Part shown: positions 7,988-17,343 of the stretch, one piece after another | Position numbering within the stretch: the first letter of the stretch is position 1 | Layout of the letters: every line of letters begins with the position of its first letter | NCBI GenBank assembly: GCA_017644425.1 | Contig: JAEPLN010000001.1 | Span: forward strand, 1,426,001 to 1,490,000 | DNA length: 64,000 bases | Origin: Prochlorococcus marinus CUG1433 | GTDB lineage: Bacteria > Cyanobacteriota > Cyanobacteriia > PCC-6307 > Cyanobiaceae | Direction: 5' to 3' | Translations under genes and position numbers: made by a program | The notes under the pieces: generated by a model | What the model was told of the DNA's origin: nothing | What the model saw: only the letters and a program-made list of their open reading frames with translations | Database searches by the model: none

Positions 7988-8950
7988 ATGAATAAAATTA
8001 TTGCCGTAATGCCTTGTTATAGGAGTTCTAAAATAGCGCCTAAGATTGCTAAAGATGTACTAGGTTATGTTGATAGATTAGTTTGTGTTGATGATGATTG
8101 CCCAGAAAATACAGGAAAATCTATCGAAAGTTCCTTAAAAAGTGATCATTTGGATTTGATTTATCATGATAGGAATAAAGGTATTGGCGGAGCAATGAAA
8201 ACTGGAATTAAATATGCTTTAACTTTAAATCCTGAAATAATAATTAAAATAGACTCTGATGGACAAATGAATCCTGCTTTAATTCCACAATTATTAGAGC
8301 CACTTCTTAATGGATCATCTGAATTTACCAAAGGCAATAGATTTACGAACCCTAAATTTATTACTAACATGCCTATCGTGAGAATTACTGGAAATATTGG
8401 TTTGGGATTTCTGACTAAATTATCTACAGGGTATTGGGAATTATTTGATCCAACCAATGGATTTTTGGCAATAAGAAGTAATGTTTTAAGAGGAATATCT
8501 CTTGAAAAGATTGATAATGGTTATTTCTTTGAAACCGATCTACTTTTTAGATGTGCTCTTAGTAATGTCTTAGTTAGTGAGATACCGATGGATGCGTTTT
8601 ATGAGGATGAAAAATCAAGTTTAAGCCCGTTTAAAGAGTTTTTCAGGTTCACTTGGAAGCACATAAATATTTTCTTGAAAAGATTAACTTATCAATATTT
8701 TTTATTAGATTTTAATCCTGGAAGTCTTAGTTTATGTTTAGCAATTATTTTTGGATTAATTGCACTGTTTGTTGGTTTAATAAGTCGTTTTTTTTATAGT
8801 AGTTTAGATGTTGAAACTCCTCTGGGAGGTCAAATTTTGTTTTTAGCTACTTCTTTAATTTCTAATCAGTTATTTATAAGTTTTATATATTATGATGCAT
8901 CACAAAAACCTTTGTTGAGGAGACTTAAATACTTAAAAAATAGTTTATAA
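7988..8950 (+). CDS. GT2 glycosyltransferase with membrane tail (GtrB/DPM1-like)
   Basis: About 320 aa starting at the ATG at 7988; the earlier in-frame TTG codons at 7973 and 7976 would only add LLIN. The GT-A fold shows an N-terminal strand, VDDDCPENTG, and the metal-binding DSDGQ at 89-93. Two hydrophobic helices at the C-terminus (about residues 240-295) match the polyprenyl-phosphate sugar synthases GtrB and DPM1. It should attach a sugar from UDP- or GDP-sugar to undecaprenyl phosphate at the cytoplasmic face, for flipping by the GtrA-like protein. The asparagine synthase-like gene starts 3 bp after it. Confidence 0.8.
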   Translation: MNKIIAVMPCYRSSKIAPKIAKDVLGYVDRLVCVDDDCPENTGKSIESSLKSDHLDLIYHDRNKGIGGAMKTGIKYALTLNPEIIIKIDSDGQMNPALIPQLLEPLLNGSSEFTKGNRFTNPKFITNMPIVRITGNIGLGFLTKLSTGYWELFDPTNGFLAIRSNVLRGISLEKIDNGYFFETDLLFRCALSNVLVSEIPMDAFYEDEKSSLSPFKEFFRFTWKHINIFLKRLTYQYFLLDFNPGSLSLCLAIIFGLIALFVGLISRFFYSSLDVETPLGGQILFLATSLISNQLFISFIYYDASQKPLLRRLKYLKNSL

Positions 8951-8952
8951 AA

Positions 8953-10941
8953 ATGTGTGGGATTACTGGCTTTTCATTAGGAAATATCTTTTTGGATTCT
9001 GAAATAATTTTTCAGGAACAACTTGTAACTTTTTTGAAAAATTCCTCTCAGTTAATAAAACATAGAGGACCAGATGACGAAGGCTCATATATAGATAATA
9101 AAAATGGAATTGGATTAGCACATAGACGATTATCCATCTTAGATACTTCACGAAATGGTCGACAACCTATGACTCACAAAAATGGAAAAATTACAATTGT
9201 TTTTAACGGTGAAATTTATAATTTTTTAGAGTTAAAAACAAAACTTGAAAGCCATAAAAAATTAAACTGGTCCAGCAATACTGATACTGAAGTATTGTTA
9301 AATATGTATGAATACTATATGAATTCTAATTTAGGTTTAGATAAATTCTTTCGGTCTTTAAACGGTATTTTTTCCATAGCTATATGGGATGGTTTAAGAA
9401 AGGAGCTTGTTATAGCTAGGGATTTCTTCGGAGTTAAGCCTCTTTATTTCTATAAAACAAAAAATGCATTTTTTTTTGCAAGTGAAATTAAAGCTCTTCT
9501 TCCATTCCTAAATAAGTTTAAAGATAAGTCAATTATTGAAAAACAATTTGGAGATTTGGATCCAAAAGCTATTGAAAGATATCTTACTTATTTATGGTGC
9601 CCAGGGAGTAGAACTCCATCAAAAATAATTAAAAAAATAGAACCTGGAAGTTTCTTAAAAATAAGTAATGGGGATATTGAAGAAAAAAAATGTTGGTATA
9701 AATTGCCATCATTGAGTTTTACCTATAAAAAAAATAAATATCTGACAAAGACAAATGCTATAGATGGCTTAAAAAAGAATTTAAAAGAGGCCGTAAGGCG
9801 TCAGATGATATCAGATGTACCTTTAGGTGCATTTCTTTCAGGAGGATTAGATTCTAGTAGTATTGTCGCTTTTGCTAAAGAATTAAATCCTAAAATAAAT
9901 TGTTTTACCATCGATCATGGGAAAGGAAATAAAAAAAGCGATCTTTTTTATGCAGAAAAGGTCGCAAAACATTTAGATTTAAATTTAACAACTATAAAAA
10001 TAGATCCACATAAATTTACAAGTTCCCTAGAGGAAATGGTCTGGCAACTTGATGAACCCATTGCAGATCCAGCTTCTTTAAATATTAAGTTTATTTGTGA
10101 ATACGCAAGGTCTCAAGGTATAAAAGTACTCTTATCTGGAACTGGTGGGGATGATATTTTTTCGGGATATAGAAGACACATAGCTTTAAATAATAATCAT
10201 TTTCTCGATTGGATCCCTATTAATACTTTGAATTTTATGAATAAATTAATTTGCAAATTACCAGCTAATCTAGAGTCTTTTAGAAGATTAAGAAAACTAA
10301 TTTCAAATTCTACTTTTAAGGGAAATGAAAGGATTTTTAATTACTTTAGATGGATAGAAAGAAAAGATTTAAATCAAATATTATCTGATGAGTTCAAACA
10401 CGAGATAAGAAATTCATGTCCAGAGAAACCTTTCTTAAATTACTTAAAAAATATATCTAAATTTTCTTCTGATTTGGAACGTTTATTAGCTTTAGAGCAA
10501 AGGTTTTTCCTAGGAGATCATAACCTAAATTATACTGATAAAATGTCAATGGTTTCTGGTGTGGAAGTTAGAGTCCCATTCTTGGATAAGGATTTATGTG
10601 AATTTGCAGTACACATTCCGCCTAAATTAAAAATTAAAGGTTTCCAGAGTAAATGGATTTTTAAAAAAGCTATGGAAGAATATTTGCCAAAAGATGTAAT
10701 ATATAGATCAAAAATTGGATTTGGGATGCCAATACGGGATTGGTTTAATAACGAATTAAGAGATTGGCTTAACGATATTCTTTCAAAAGATAAACTTAAA
10801 AGAAGAGGAATATTTAATCCATCTTCAGTAGAAAAATTAATCAACCTAAATGCTAAAGGAAAGGTTGATGCCTCCTACACACTCTTATCAATAGTTTGTG
10901 TTGAAATTTGGTGTCAGAGATTTCTAGATAATAATATCTAA
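8953..10941 (+). CDS. Glutamine-dependent amidotransferase, asparagine synthase (AsnB) family
   Basis: A 662-aa protein with a class II glutaminase domain (Cys2 nucleophile in MCGITGF, HRGPDDEG at about 38-44, FNGEIYN) followed by the ATP-pyrophosphatase domain with SGGLDSS at 296-302. Family enzymes use glutamine ammonia and ATP to amidate a carboxylate. Inside polysaccharide islands, homologues such as WbpS amidate uronic acids or other sugars; free asparagine synthesis is the alternative. The WecB/WecC-type uronic acid genes in the same island make a uronamide plausible, which is inference. Confidence 0.85.
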   Translation: MCGITGFSLGNIFLDSEIIFQEQLVTFLKNSSQLIKHRGPDDEGSYIDNKNGIGLAHRRLSILDTSRNGRQPMTHKNGKITIVFNGEIYNFLELKTKLESHKKLNWSSNTDTEVLLNMYEYYMNSNLGLDKFFRSLNGIFSIAIWDGLRKELVIARDFFGVKPLYFYKTKNAFFFASEIKALLPFLNKFKDKSIIEKQFGDLDPKAIERYLTYLWCPGSRTPSKIIKKIEPGSFLKISNGDIEEKKCWYKLPSLSFTYKKNKYLTKTNAIDGLKKNLKEAVRRQMISDVPLGAFLSGGLDSSSIVAFAKELNPKINCFTIDHGKGNKKSDLFYAEKVAKHLDLNLTTIKIDPHKFTSSLEEMVWQLDEPIADPASLNIKFICEYARSQGIKVLLSGTGGDDIFSGYRRHIALNNNHFLDWIPINTLNFMNKLICKLPANLESFRRLRKLISNSTFKGNERIFNYFRWIERKDLNQILSDEFKHEIRNSCPEKPFLNYLKNISKFSSDLERLLALEQRFFLGDHNLNYTDKMSMVSGVEVRVPFLDKDLCEFAVHIPPKLKIKGFQSKWIFKKAMEEYLPKDVIYRSKIGFGMPIRDWFNNELRDWLNDILSKDKLKRRGIFNPSSVEKLINLNAKGKVDASYTLLSIVCVEIWCQRFLDNNI

Positions 10942-10982
10942 TAAAATGTTAGAGTTTAATAATAAAGCTTTTCAATTTGTTG

Positions 10983-13118
10983 ATGAAGCAAATTTTTCAA
11001 TATCTAAATACTGGCGAAACTAAAATAATTGAATTACCCCCTCCTCGATTAAAAAAAGGAGAAGTTCTCATACGTTCGAAATTTTCTCTTGTTTCTTCTG
11101 GAACTGAGCGAATGCTTGTGAATTTTGGGAAATCTAATTTGATTTCAAAAGCAAAGACTCAACCAGAAAAAGTTGCTGAAGTTATTGCAAAAATGAAATC
11201 TGAAGGGGTTTTTAATACTATAGAAGCAGTTAGTAATAAATTAGATAAGCCTCTCCCATTGGGATATTGTAATGCAGGAGTTGTTGTTGAAGTTGGAGAA
11301 GATGTTTCTTCTTTAAAAGTTGGAGATAGAGTTGTTTCAAATGGCTATCATGCAGAATTGGTAAGTGTTTCTGAAAACTTATGCGCTTTAATTCCCGATG
11401 ATGTAAGTTTTGAGGACGCTGCATTTACGGTTATTGCGGCTGTTGGTTTACAGGGTATAAGACTGTTAAAGCCAACTTTGGGCGAAACTATAGCCGTAAG
11501 TGGTTTAGGAATTATTGGCTTAATTACTTGTCAATTACTCATGGCTAATGGCTGTAAGGTATTGGGTATAGATCCTGATCAATCAAAATGCGATTTAGCT
11601 AATTTGTTTGGAGTTGAAACTTTTTGCATATCAAATAAAAGAAACCCTACTAATTGGTTTCTCAGCAAAACTAATGGAGTGGGTGTTGACGGTTTCTTAG
11701 TAACTGCGAGTACGTCTTCTAGTGATCCTATATATATTGCCGCAAATTCATCTAGAAAAAAAGGTAGGATAATTTTAGTAGGAGTTACTGGCCTAGACTT
11801 AAGTAGAGAATTATTTTATAAAAAGGAATTAACTTTCCAAGTAAGTTGTTCTTATGGACCAGGAAGATATGATAAAAATTATGAGGAAGACAATAATGAT
11901 TATCCAATTGGATATGTAAGATGGACTGAAAAAAGAAATTTCGAAGCAATTTTAAATTTACTAGATTCTGGGGTTTTAGATTTTAAAAAACTAATAGAGA
12001 AAATATTTGATTTTGAAGACGCCTTGTCTGCTTATAAATTACTTATGGAAAAGTCAGGCAGCCTAGGAATATTGATTTCTTACAAAAGAGAACCTGAATT
12101 AAATAATTACAAGTTAAAAATTAACTCTGATCCAAAATTCAATCTTCCCCCTGCAGAACCTGTAATTGGTGTAATTGGTTCAGGTAATTATTCTTCGAGA
12201 ACTTTATTACCAACTTTTAAAAAATTTGGTGCTTATTTCCAAATAATTTGTTCTTTAAAAGGTGCAAGTGCTATGCACTATGGGAGTAAATTTTCATTTA
12301 AAGAAGTAACTACAAATGAAGAAGATGTTTTCTTAAATGAAAAATGTAACACAGTAATAATATCAACTAGACATGATACTCATGCTGATCTCATAAAAAA
12401 GGCTCTAATGGCTGGTAAAAATGTATTTGTTGAGAAACCTCTATGCCTAAATAAATATGAGTTAAAAGGTATAAGAGATACTTTCAAAAATTCAAACAAA
12501 TCAAATAAAAGTAGTAATAAAAATTCTCCTCTATTAATGATTGGCTATAACAGGCGATTTTCGCCATTAATTATAAAACTAAAAAAAATGTTAAATAATT
12601 TAAATGCTCCTAAGGCCTTTATCTATACATGTAATGCGGGTTATTTAGATGCAGACCATTGGTTAAATGATCCTAAGGTAGGTGGGGGGAGATTTATAGG
12701 AGAATGTTGTCATTTCATTGATTTGCTTTACTTCTTGAGTGAAGAAAATATAAATGATATAAAAATATCTGCTCCTTTAAGAAATAAAAATACTCCTGAA
12801 ACATTTACAGTTAATCTAAAATTTGATAAGGGTTCTATTGGTTCAATTCATTATTTTTCAAATGGATCTAAATTACTCCCAAAAGAGAGAATTGAAGTTT
12901 TTTCCGATAAAACGGTTTTTAGATTGGAAAATTTCAAAAAACTAAAAGCTTGGGGATATAAAGGATTTTCTTCACAAAGCCTCATCTCTCAGGATAAGGG
13001 CCAAAAAAATTGCGCTAGTGCATTTTTAAATGCAATAAGAAAAGGAAAATCCTCGCCTATATCACTTGAGGAAATATTTGAAGTGCAAGAATTAATACTT
13101 AATGCTAAGTTTTCTTAG
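10983..13118 (+). CDS. Bi-domain oxidoreductase: MDR alcohol dehydrogenase fused to Gfo/Idh/MocA dehydrogenase
   Basis: About 711 aa from the ATG at 10983; two TTG codons just before it (10977, 10980) are less likely starts. Residues 1 to about 370 form a medium-chain dehydrogenase (LPLGYCNAGVVVEVG, KVGDRVVSNG, SGLGIIGL NAD-binding loop). Residues from about 390 form a Gfo/Idh/MocA oxidoreductase with GVIGSGNYSS and EKPLCLNK, whose lysine is the usual catalytic residue of that family. The fused architecture recurs in capsule and exopolysaccharide loci, often beside a heparinase II/III protein, as here. It probably oxidises and reduces a sugar nucleotide or uronic acid. Confidence 0.8.
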   Translation: MKQIFQYLNTGETKIIELPPPRLKKGEVLIRSKFSLVSSGTERMLVNFGKSNLISKAKTQPEKVAEVIAKMKSEGVFNTIEAVSNKLDKPLPLGYCNAGVVVEVGEDVSSLKVGDRVVSNGYHAELVSVSENLCALIPDDVSFEDAAFTVIAAVGLQGIRLLKPTLGETIAVSGLGIIGLITCQLLMANGCKVLGIDPDQSKCDLANLFGVETFCISNKRNPTNWFLSKTNGVGVDGFLVTASTSSSDPIYIAANSSRKKGRIILVGVTGLDLSRELFYKKELTFQVSCSYGPGRYDKNYEEDNNDYPIGYVRWTEKRNFEAILNLLDSGVLDFKKLIEKIFDFEDALSAYKLLMEKSGSLGILISYKREPELNNYKLKINSDPKFNLPPAEPVIGVIGSGNYSSRTLLPTFKKFGAYFQIICSLKGASAMHYGSKFSFKEVTTNEEDVFLNEKCNTVIISTRHDTHADLIKKALMAGKNVFVEKPLCLNKYELKGIRDTFKNSNKSNKSSNKNSPLLMIGYNRRFSPLIIKLKKMLNNLNAPKAFIYTCNAGYLDADHWLNDPKVGGGRFIGECCHFIDLLYFLSEENINDIKISAPLRNKNTPETFTVNLKFDKGSIGSIHYFSNGSKLLPKERIEVFSDKTVFRLENFKKLKAWGYKGFSSQSLISQDKGQKNCASAFLNAIRKGKSSPISLEEIFEVQELILNAKFS

Positions 13119-13149
13119 CTATATAATTTTTATACTAGATCATTATCTT

Positions 13150-14082
13150 TTAGTTCAAACTAACAGCATATTTTTTGTTTAGATAAAGGCCTAATAAAAT
13201 TATTATGAATAAAGAGAGACTTAATAGAATAATATTAGAAGTAAGGTAAACAAGCCCCAAGAAAAAAGTACTAAAAATATAAATTGAAGATACTTTTGAA
13301 TGAGAAAAACCAGCAGAAACTAATCTTTGGTAGAGGTGAAGTCTGTGAGGTTGTAAGATATTTTGCTTTTTTCTAATCCTTATTAATATGCAGCTTAAAG
13401 CATCTAAAAATAATGGGGAACATAATATTAAAGAATTCAATATCGATATAAAATTATTTTGAGCGAGAATCAAAGTTGAAAGATAGGATCCCAAAAAAAG
13501 GCTTCCAGAATCACCCATAAAAACTTTTGATGGTTCCCAATTAAAAAATAAAAATCCAATTAATGTCCCAATTATTGGTAAAAGATAATGTATTTCAATA
13601 TTCATAAATGAAAAAATTACAATCATACATCCACAAACTAAACCATCAATTCCGTCCATGAAGTTCATGAAATTAATCATGGAAGTTCCAATTACTAGTA
13701 ACAAAATAAATATTAAAATAAAATATTGAAATGAAACTATTTTTGCTAAGACCCCAAATCCATTTATATACGAAAAAACAAGAAAACTTGATATTGTTAG
13801 TATCTGTGCTGCGAGACGGATACGTTTAGAGATAGAGAATTTATCATCTATCAATCCAATAATTGAAATTGGTATAGAAAAGAAAGGGAGAAAGAAACTT
13901 TGGTAGCTTGCATAAATTATATAGATAAAAATAAATAAAATTCCTCCACTAGATGCTTTTTTTTCTTTGTGCATTCCTCTTAAAGTGGGATTTGCAGGGA
14001 TGATTTTTTTTAGAGTTGGAATTGATATCTTTAAAAAGATAAAAGTAATTGAGATTGTAAAAAATAGATGTAATAAATTCAT
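13150..14082 (-). CDS. Undecaprenyl-phosphate sugar-1-phosphate transferase (WecA/MraY family)
   Basis: A 310-aa polytopic protein of the polyprenyl-phosphate N-acetylhexosamine-1-phosphate transferase family. Signature blocks are the DDK segment after TM3, NFMNFMDGIDGL, KVFMGDSGS and the QPHRLHLYQR loop. This enzyme starts glycan assembly by loading a HexNAc-1-P on undecaprenyl phosphate at the inner membrane. It lies opposite in strand to the rest of the glycan genes and is divergent from the UDP-ManNAc dehydrogenase gene across 212 bp. It is too short and too different to be the MraY of peptidoglycan synthesis. Confidence 0.85.
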   Translation of the reverse strand: MNLLHLFFTISITFIFLKISIPTLKKIIPANPTLRGMHKEKKASSGGILFIFIYIIYASYQSFFLPFFSIPISIIGLIDDKFSISKRIRLAAQILTISSFLVFSYINGFGVLAKIVSFQYFILIFILLLVIGTSMINFMNFMDGIDGLVCGCMIVIFSFMNIEIHYLLPIIGTLIGFLFFNWEPSKVFMGDSGSLFLGSYLSTLILAQNNFISILNSLILCSPLFLDALSCILIRIRKKQNILQPHRLHLYQRLVSAGFSHSKVSSIYIFSTFFLGLVYLTSNIILLSLSLFIIILLGLYLNKKYAVSLN

Positions 14083-14294
14083 GTATTAGTATTTGTGATT
14101 TATTTTTTCTATATTCTTATTACATTCAAATAAGTTTTTTTATATTGAGAATTTTATTGAAAAAGTGATACTTAATTCTAATACAAATTGACTATACCAA
14201 ATTGTAAAGACTTAAAGTTTAAAAATTAACTTAATGTCTAATTTTTTCTTAAGATGGTGTATTCTGTATCAAATAATCCTGTCAATATTTAGAT

Positions 14295-15503
14295 ATGAAT
14301 AGATGTTGCGTAGTAGGTCTTGGATATATTGGTTTACCCACTGCGGCTTTATTTTCCAAAAAAGGTTTTAATGTTCTAGGTGTAGATATAAACTTAGATA
14401 TTGTTAATAAAGTAAATAAAGGTATTTCACCTATACAGGAACCATCTCTGGAAGATGAGATTCAAAATTCTGTAAAATCAGGCAATCTGAAAGCATCTTC
14501 AAAACCTAACTATGCCGACATATTTGTTATAGCTGTACCAACTCCTATAAAGTCGGGATCTAAGATTCCACAGCCAGATTTAGAGTATGTAGAAACTGCC
14601 ATTGAAAGTATTATTCCTTTTTTGAAAAATGGTAATTCAATAATCATAGAATCAACCTCTCCAGTTGGAACAACAAAAGATTTATTTTCTTTAATTATTG
14701 AGAAGACAGATTTGAATGAGAATCAGATTTTTATGGCATATTGTCCCGAAAGAGTCCTCCCTGGGAGAATAATGATTGAAATTAGTACAAATAAAAGACT
14801 AATTGGGGGAATAAATCATGAGTCATCTCTTCAAATAAAAGAAATTTATAAAAAAATTTGCGACTCAGAAATATATATCACTGATTCTGAAACAGCAGAA
14901 CTTGTTAAATTGGCAGAGAATTCTTATCGTGATTTAAATATCGCTTTTGCAAATGAACTATCAATAATTTCTAGTAAATTAGACATTGATGTGAATAAAG
15001 TTATTAATTTTACTAATCATCATCCAAGGGTTAATATTTTAAGGCCCAGCTGTGGTGTAGGAGGACATTGTATAGCATTGGATCCTTGGTTTCTGGTTTC
15101 ACAATTTCCAGAAGATACAAACATAATACATATGTCTAGAAAGGTAAATATTTTTAAAACACAATGGACTATATCAGAGATAAGTAGGTTCATAGAAAAA
15201 ATAAAAAATGAATCTAAAAATGATCCTAAAATTGGTATTTTTGGCTTAACATTTAAAGCGAATGTAAACGACTTAAGAGAATCTCCAGCTTTAAAAATTG
15301 CAAATGAATTGTCCAAAGAAAATCACACAATTTTCTGTGATCCTTATGTTTCTAATTGCAGTGATTTTGTAAATCATTCAATTGAGGAAACATTATCTAA
15401 TTCAGATATCTTGATTTTCCTTGTTGCTCACAGCAAATTTAAAAAAATTAATATTAATGAAAAAAAATATTTGGATTTTTGTGGCCTTTTTGATGAAATT
15501 TAA
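14295..15503 (+). CDS. wecC: UDP-N-acetyl-D-mannosamine dehydrogenase-like
   Basis: A 402-aa nucleotide-sugar dehydrogenase. NAD is bound by GLGYIGLP (8-15). The middle domain has AYCPERVLPG and the conserved Lys in LVKLAENSYRD, and the catalytic cysteine is C259 in CGVGGHCIALDPWFL. The GGHC-x-x-x-DPWFL form marks UDP-ManNAc/UDP-GalNAc dehydrogenases rather than UDP-glucose dehydrogenases. It oxidises C6 twice to give the uronic acid. With the WecB-type epimerase at 18651 it would supply UDP-ManNAcA. Its C-terminus overlaps the heparinase-like gene. Confidence 0.85.
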   Translation: MNRCCVVGLGYIGLPTAALFSKKGFNVLGVDINLDIVNKVNKGISPIQEPSLEDEIQNSVKSGNLKASSKPNYADIFVIAVPTPIKSGSKIPQPDLEYVETAIESIIPFLKNGNSIIIESTSPVGTTKDLFSLIIEKTDLNENQIFMAYCPERVLPGRIMIEISTNKRLIGGINHESSLQIKEIYKKICDSEIYITDSETAELVKLAENSYRDLNIAFANELSIISSKLDIDVNKVINFTNHHPRVNILRPSCGVGGHCIALDPWFLVSQFPEDTNIIHMSRKVNIFKTQWTISEISRFIEKIKNESKNDPKIGIFGLTFKANVNDLRESPALKIANELSKENHTIFCDPYVSNCSDFVNHSIEETLSNSDILIFLVAHSKFKKININEKKYLDFCGLFDEI

Positions 15504-17343
15504 AAATATTCTAATATTATATTTTTTAACACTTAAAGACTTTACCTTTATTAATGTTTTTAAAAGAATTAAATATGAATTAAAAATCTATTTATTCAAA
15601 ATAAATTTTTTATCTTTTATTAGAAAATATCGTAGTAATTACAATAAAATAAAATGGAATGAAAAAACTTTATTAATTAACACAAAAAAATATAATCAAT
15701 TTGAGAAAAATTTTTCCGAAGTTGAATTTATTGAGATTGAGTTTTTGAATAAAATAGAAAAATTAAGTTTACCTATTAATTGGAATATTACTACAGTTTC
15801 AAGATTATGGAGATTTAATTTACACTATTTTTCTGGGTTAAAAAAATGCATAAATTATTCATTAGAGAAAGGTTTATCAAATGTTATTTTGCAACAAAAT
15901 TTGTATTTAATAGATTCATGGATTAATTTTCATTTATTACAACACGGAGACGGCTGGCATAGTTATACATTGTCATTAAGAATTCGAAATTGGATATGGC
16001 TTTTTAGGTTTTTCCCTAATTTAATTACAGATAAAATTAAAGAAGTTTTGTGGATACAAATTAATTGGCTTTATGAAAATAGAGAGTATCATCTCGGTGG
16101 AAATCATTTATTGGAAAATTTAATAACTTTGATTTTAGGTTCTTTACAATTTAAGGGATCTTTACCTGATTTGATATTTTCTGAATGCATGTCTGAACTG
16201 GAGGATCAGTTGCAAAAACAAATTCTTTCTGATGGTGGACATGAAGAGAGAAGTTGTAGTTATCATTTGATAATTTTACAAAATTTAGTAGAGTTGGGTT
16301 TCGTAATACAAAATATTAAAAAAATTAGACCAGTTTGGTTGCTTAAATCTATAAGTTTAATGAGTAAATGGGCTTATAAAGTCAAATTAAATAATAATAA
16401 TTATCCAAGATTTAATGACTCCATTTATTCAAAAGAAATTGATATTGAGAAAATTATTAAACTCAGTTTGTCTTATATAGACCAAAATATTTTTGTATCT
16501 AAATCAGATCTTTTCTATTTTTACTTATCTGAAGATACTTTCAATAATAATAAAAATAAATACCTTAAATTGGAAGTGCCTTCTCTAGAAAATTTCAGTT
16601 TTAGATTACCTAAAGTTTTAGATCTAGAAGAAACTGGTTGGAGTATATTGAGGCCAAATAAATCATGGGAAATCGTTTTTAAATCAGGAGAGTCTGGACC
16701 AAAGAACTTGTTAGGACATAGTCACTCTGATTTATATACTTTTGATATTTTTTATGATGGAAAATTATTAATTGGCGAAACAGGGACAAGTCAATATCAA
16801 TTTTCTAGTATTAGACAATATGAACGTTCCGCCGATTCCCATAATGTAATGCAATTTGCTCTTTCAAAATATTTGGAAATTGAAAAAATTAAGGAATGGC
16901 ATCAACCTCTTGAAGTTTGGAATTCATTCAGAGTAGCAAGAAAACCAAAAATTATTGATAGATCAATAGGGGTTGAGTTGGATAATACTTTATCGGTTAG
17001 AGGTTTATATTCTCCCTTCCAAAAGTACATAAAAGATATTGAAAGAAAAATGCAATTTAAAGTTTTAAAAGATAATAGTCTAGAGGTAATTATTCAAGAC
17101 AATGTTTTTGCTATTTATAATATCTTTTGGAAGTTTAATTTACATTTTGCTCCTGATTTTAATAGTTCTAATCTTCAGATTGAAAAATTAGAAAATTCCA
17201 ATTTCATAACAAAAAAGCTTGTGCATTCTTGGACCGCCTTTGAATTTGGTAAAAGGATTCCAAGCAAATCACTTTTAATTTTTGGAAATTTTGAAAAAGG
17301 TCATAATACTAATGTTTTGAAATTAATTTTATCCCCTTCATGA
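15493..17343 (+). CDS. Heparinase II/III-family protein (alginate lyase-like)
   Basis: About 616 aa from the ATG at 15493, which overlaps the dehydrogenase stop by 11 bp; the open frame extends upstream to a TTG at 15421 inside that gene. The N-terminal alpha/alpha toroid carries WRFNLHYFSGL and GGNHLLENL. The C-terminal beta-sandwich carries GHSHSDLYTFDI and the tyrosine-rich QYERSADSHNVMQ region, where the family has its catalytic His and Tyr. No cleavable signal peptide is evident. Such proteins in biosynthetic loci may edit or depolymerise the uronic-acid glycan. The ATGA overlap with the next glycosyltransferase couples them. Confidence 0.8.
   Translation: MKFKNILILYFLTLKDFTFINVFKRIKYELKIYLFKINFLSFIRKYRSNYNKIKWNEKTLLINTKKYNQFEKNFSEVEFIEIEFLNKIEKLSLPINWNITTVSRLWRFNLHYFSGLKKCINYSLEKGLSNVILQQNLYLIDSWINFHLLQHGDGWHSYTLSLRIRNWIWLFRFFPNLITDKIKEVLWIQINWLYENREYHLGGNHLLENLITLILGSLQFKGSLPDLIFSECMSELEDQLQKQILSDGGHEERSCSYHLIILQNLVELGFVIQNIKKIRPVWLLKSISLMSKWAYKVKLNNNNYPRFNDSIYSKEIDIEKIIKLSLSYIDQNIFVSKSDLFYFYLSEDTFNNNKNKYLKLEVPSLENFSFRLPKVLDLEETGWSILRPNKSWEIVFKSGESGPKNLLGHSHSDLYTFDIFYDGKLLIGETGTSQYQFSSIRQYERSADSHNVMQFALSKYLEIEKIKEWHQPLEVWNSFRVARKPKIIDRSIGVELDNTLSVRGLYSPFQKYIKDIERKMQFKVLKDNSLEVIIQDNVFAIYNIFWKFNLHFAPDFNSSNLQIEKLENSNFITKKLVHSWTAFEFGKRIPSKSLLIFGNFEKGHNTNVLKLILSPS

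Noticed and set aside
8164-8457. 97-aa minus-strand frame within the GT2 gene
   Set aside because: Shadow frame opposite the DSDGQ region of the glycosyltransferase.
15421-15492. Upstream extension of the heparinase-like gene to TTG 15421
   Set aside because: Would overlap the dehydrogenase by 83 bp; the added residues are unlike the family and the ATG at 15493 gives a normal short overlap.
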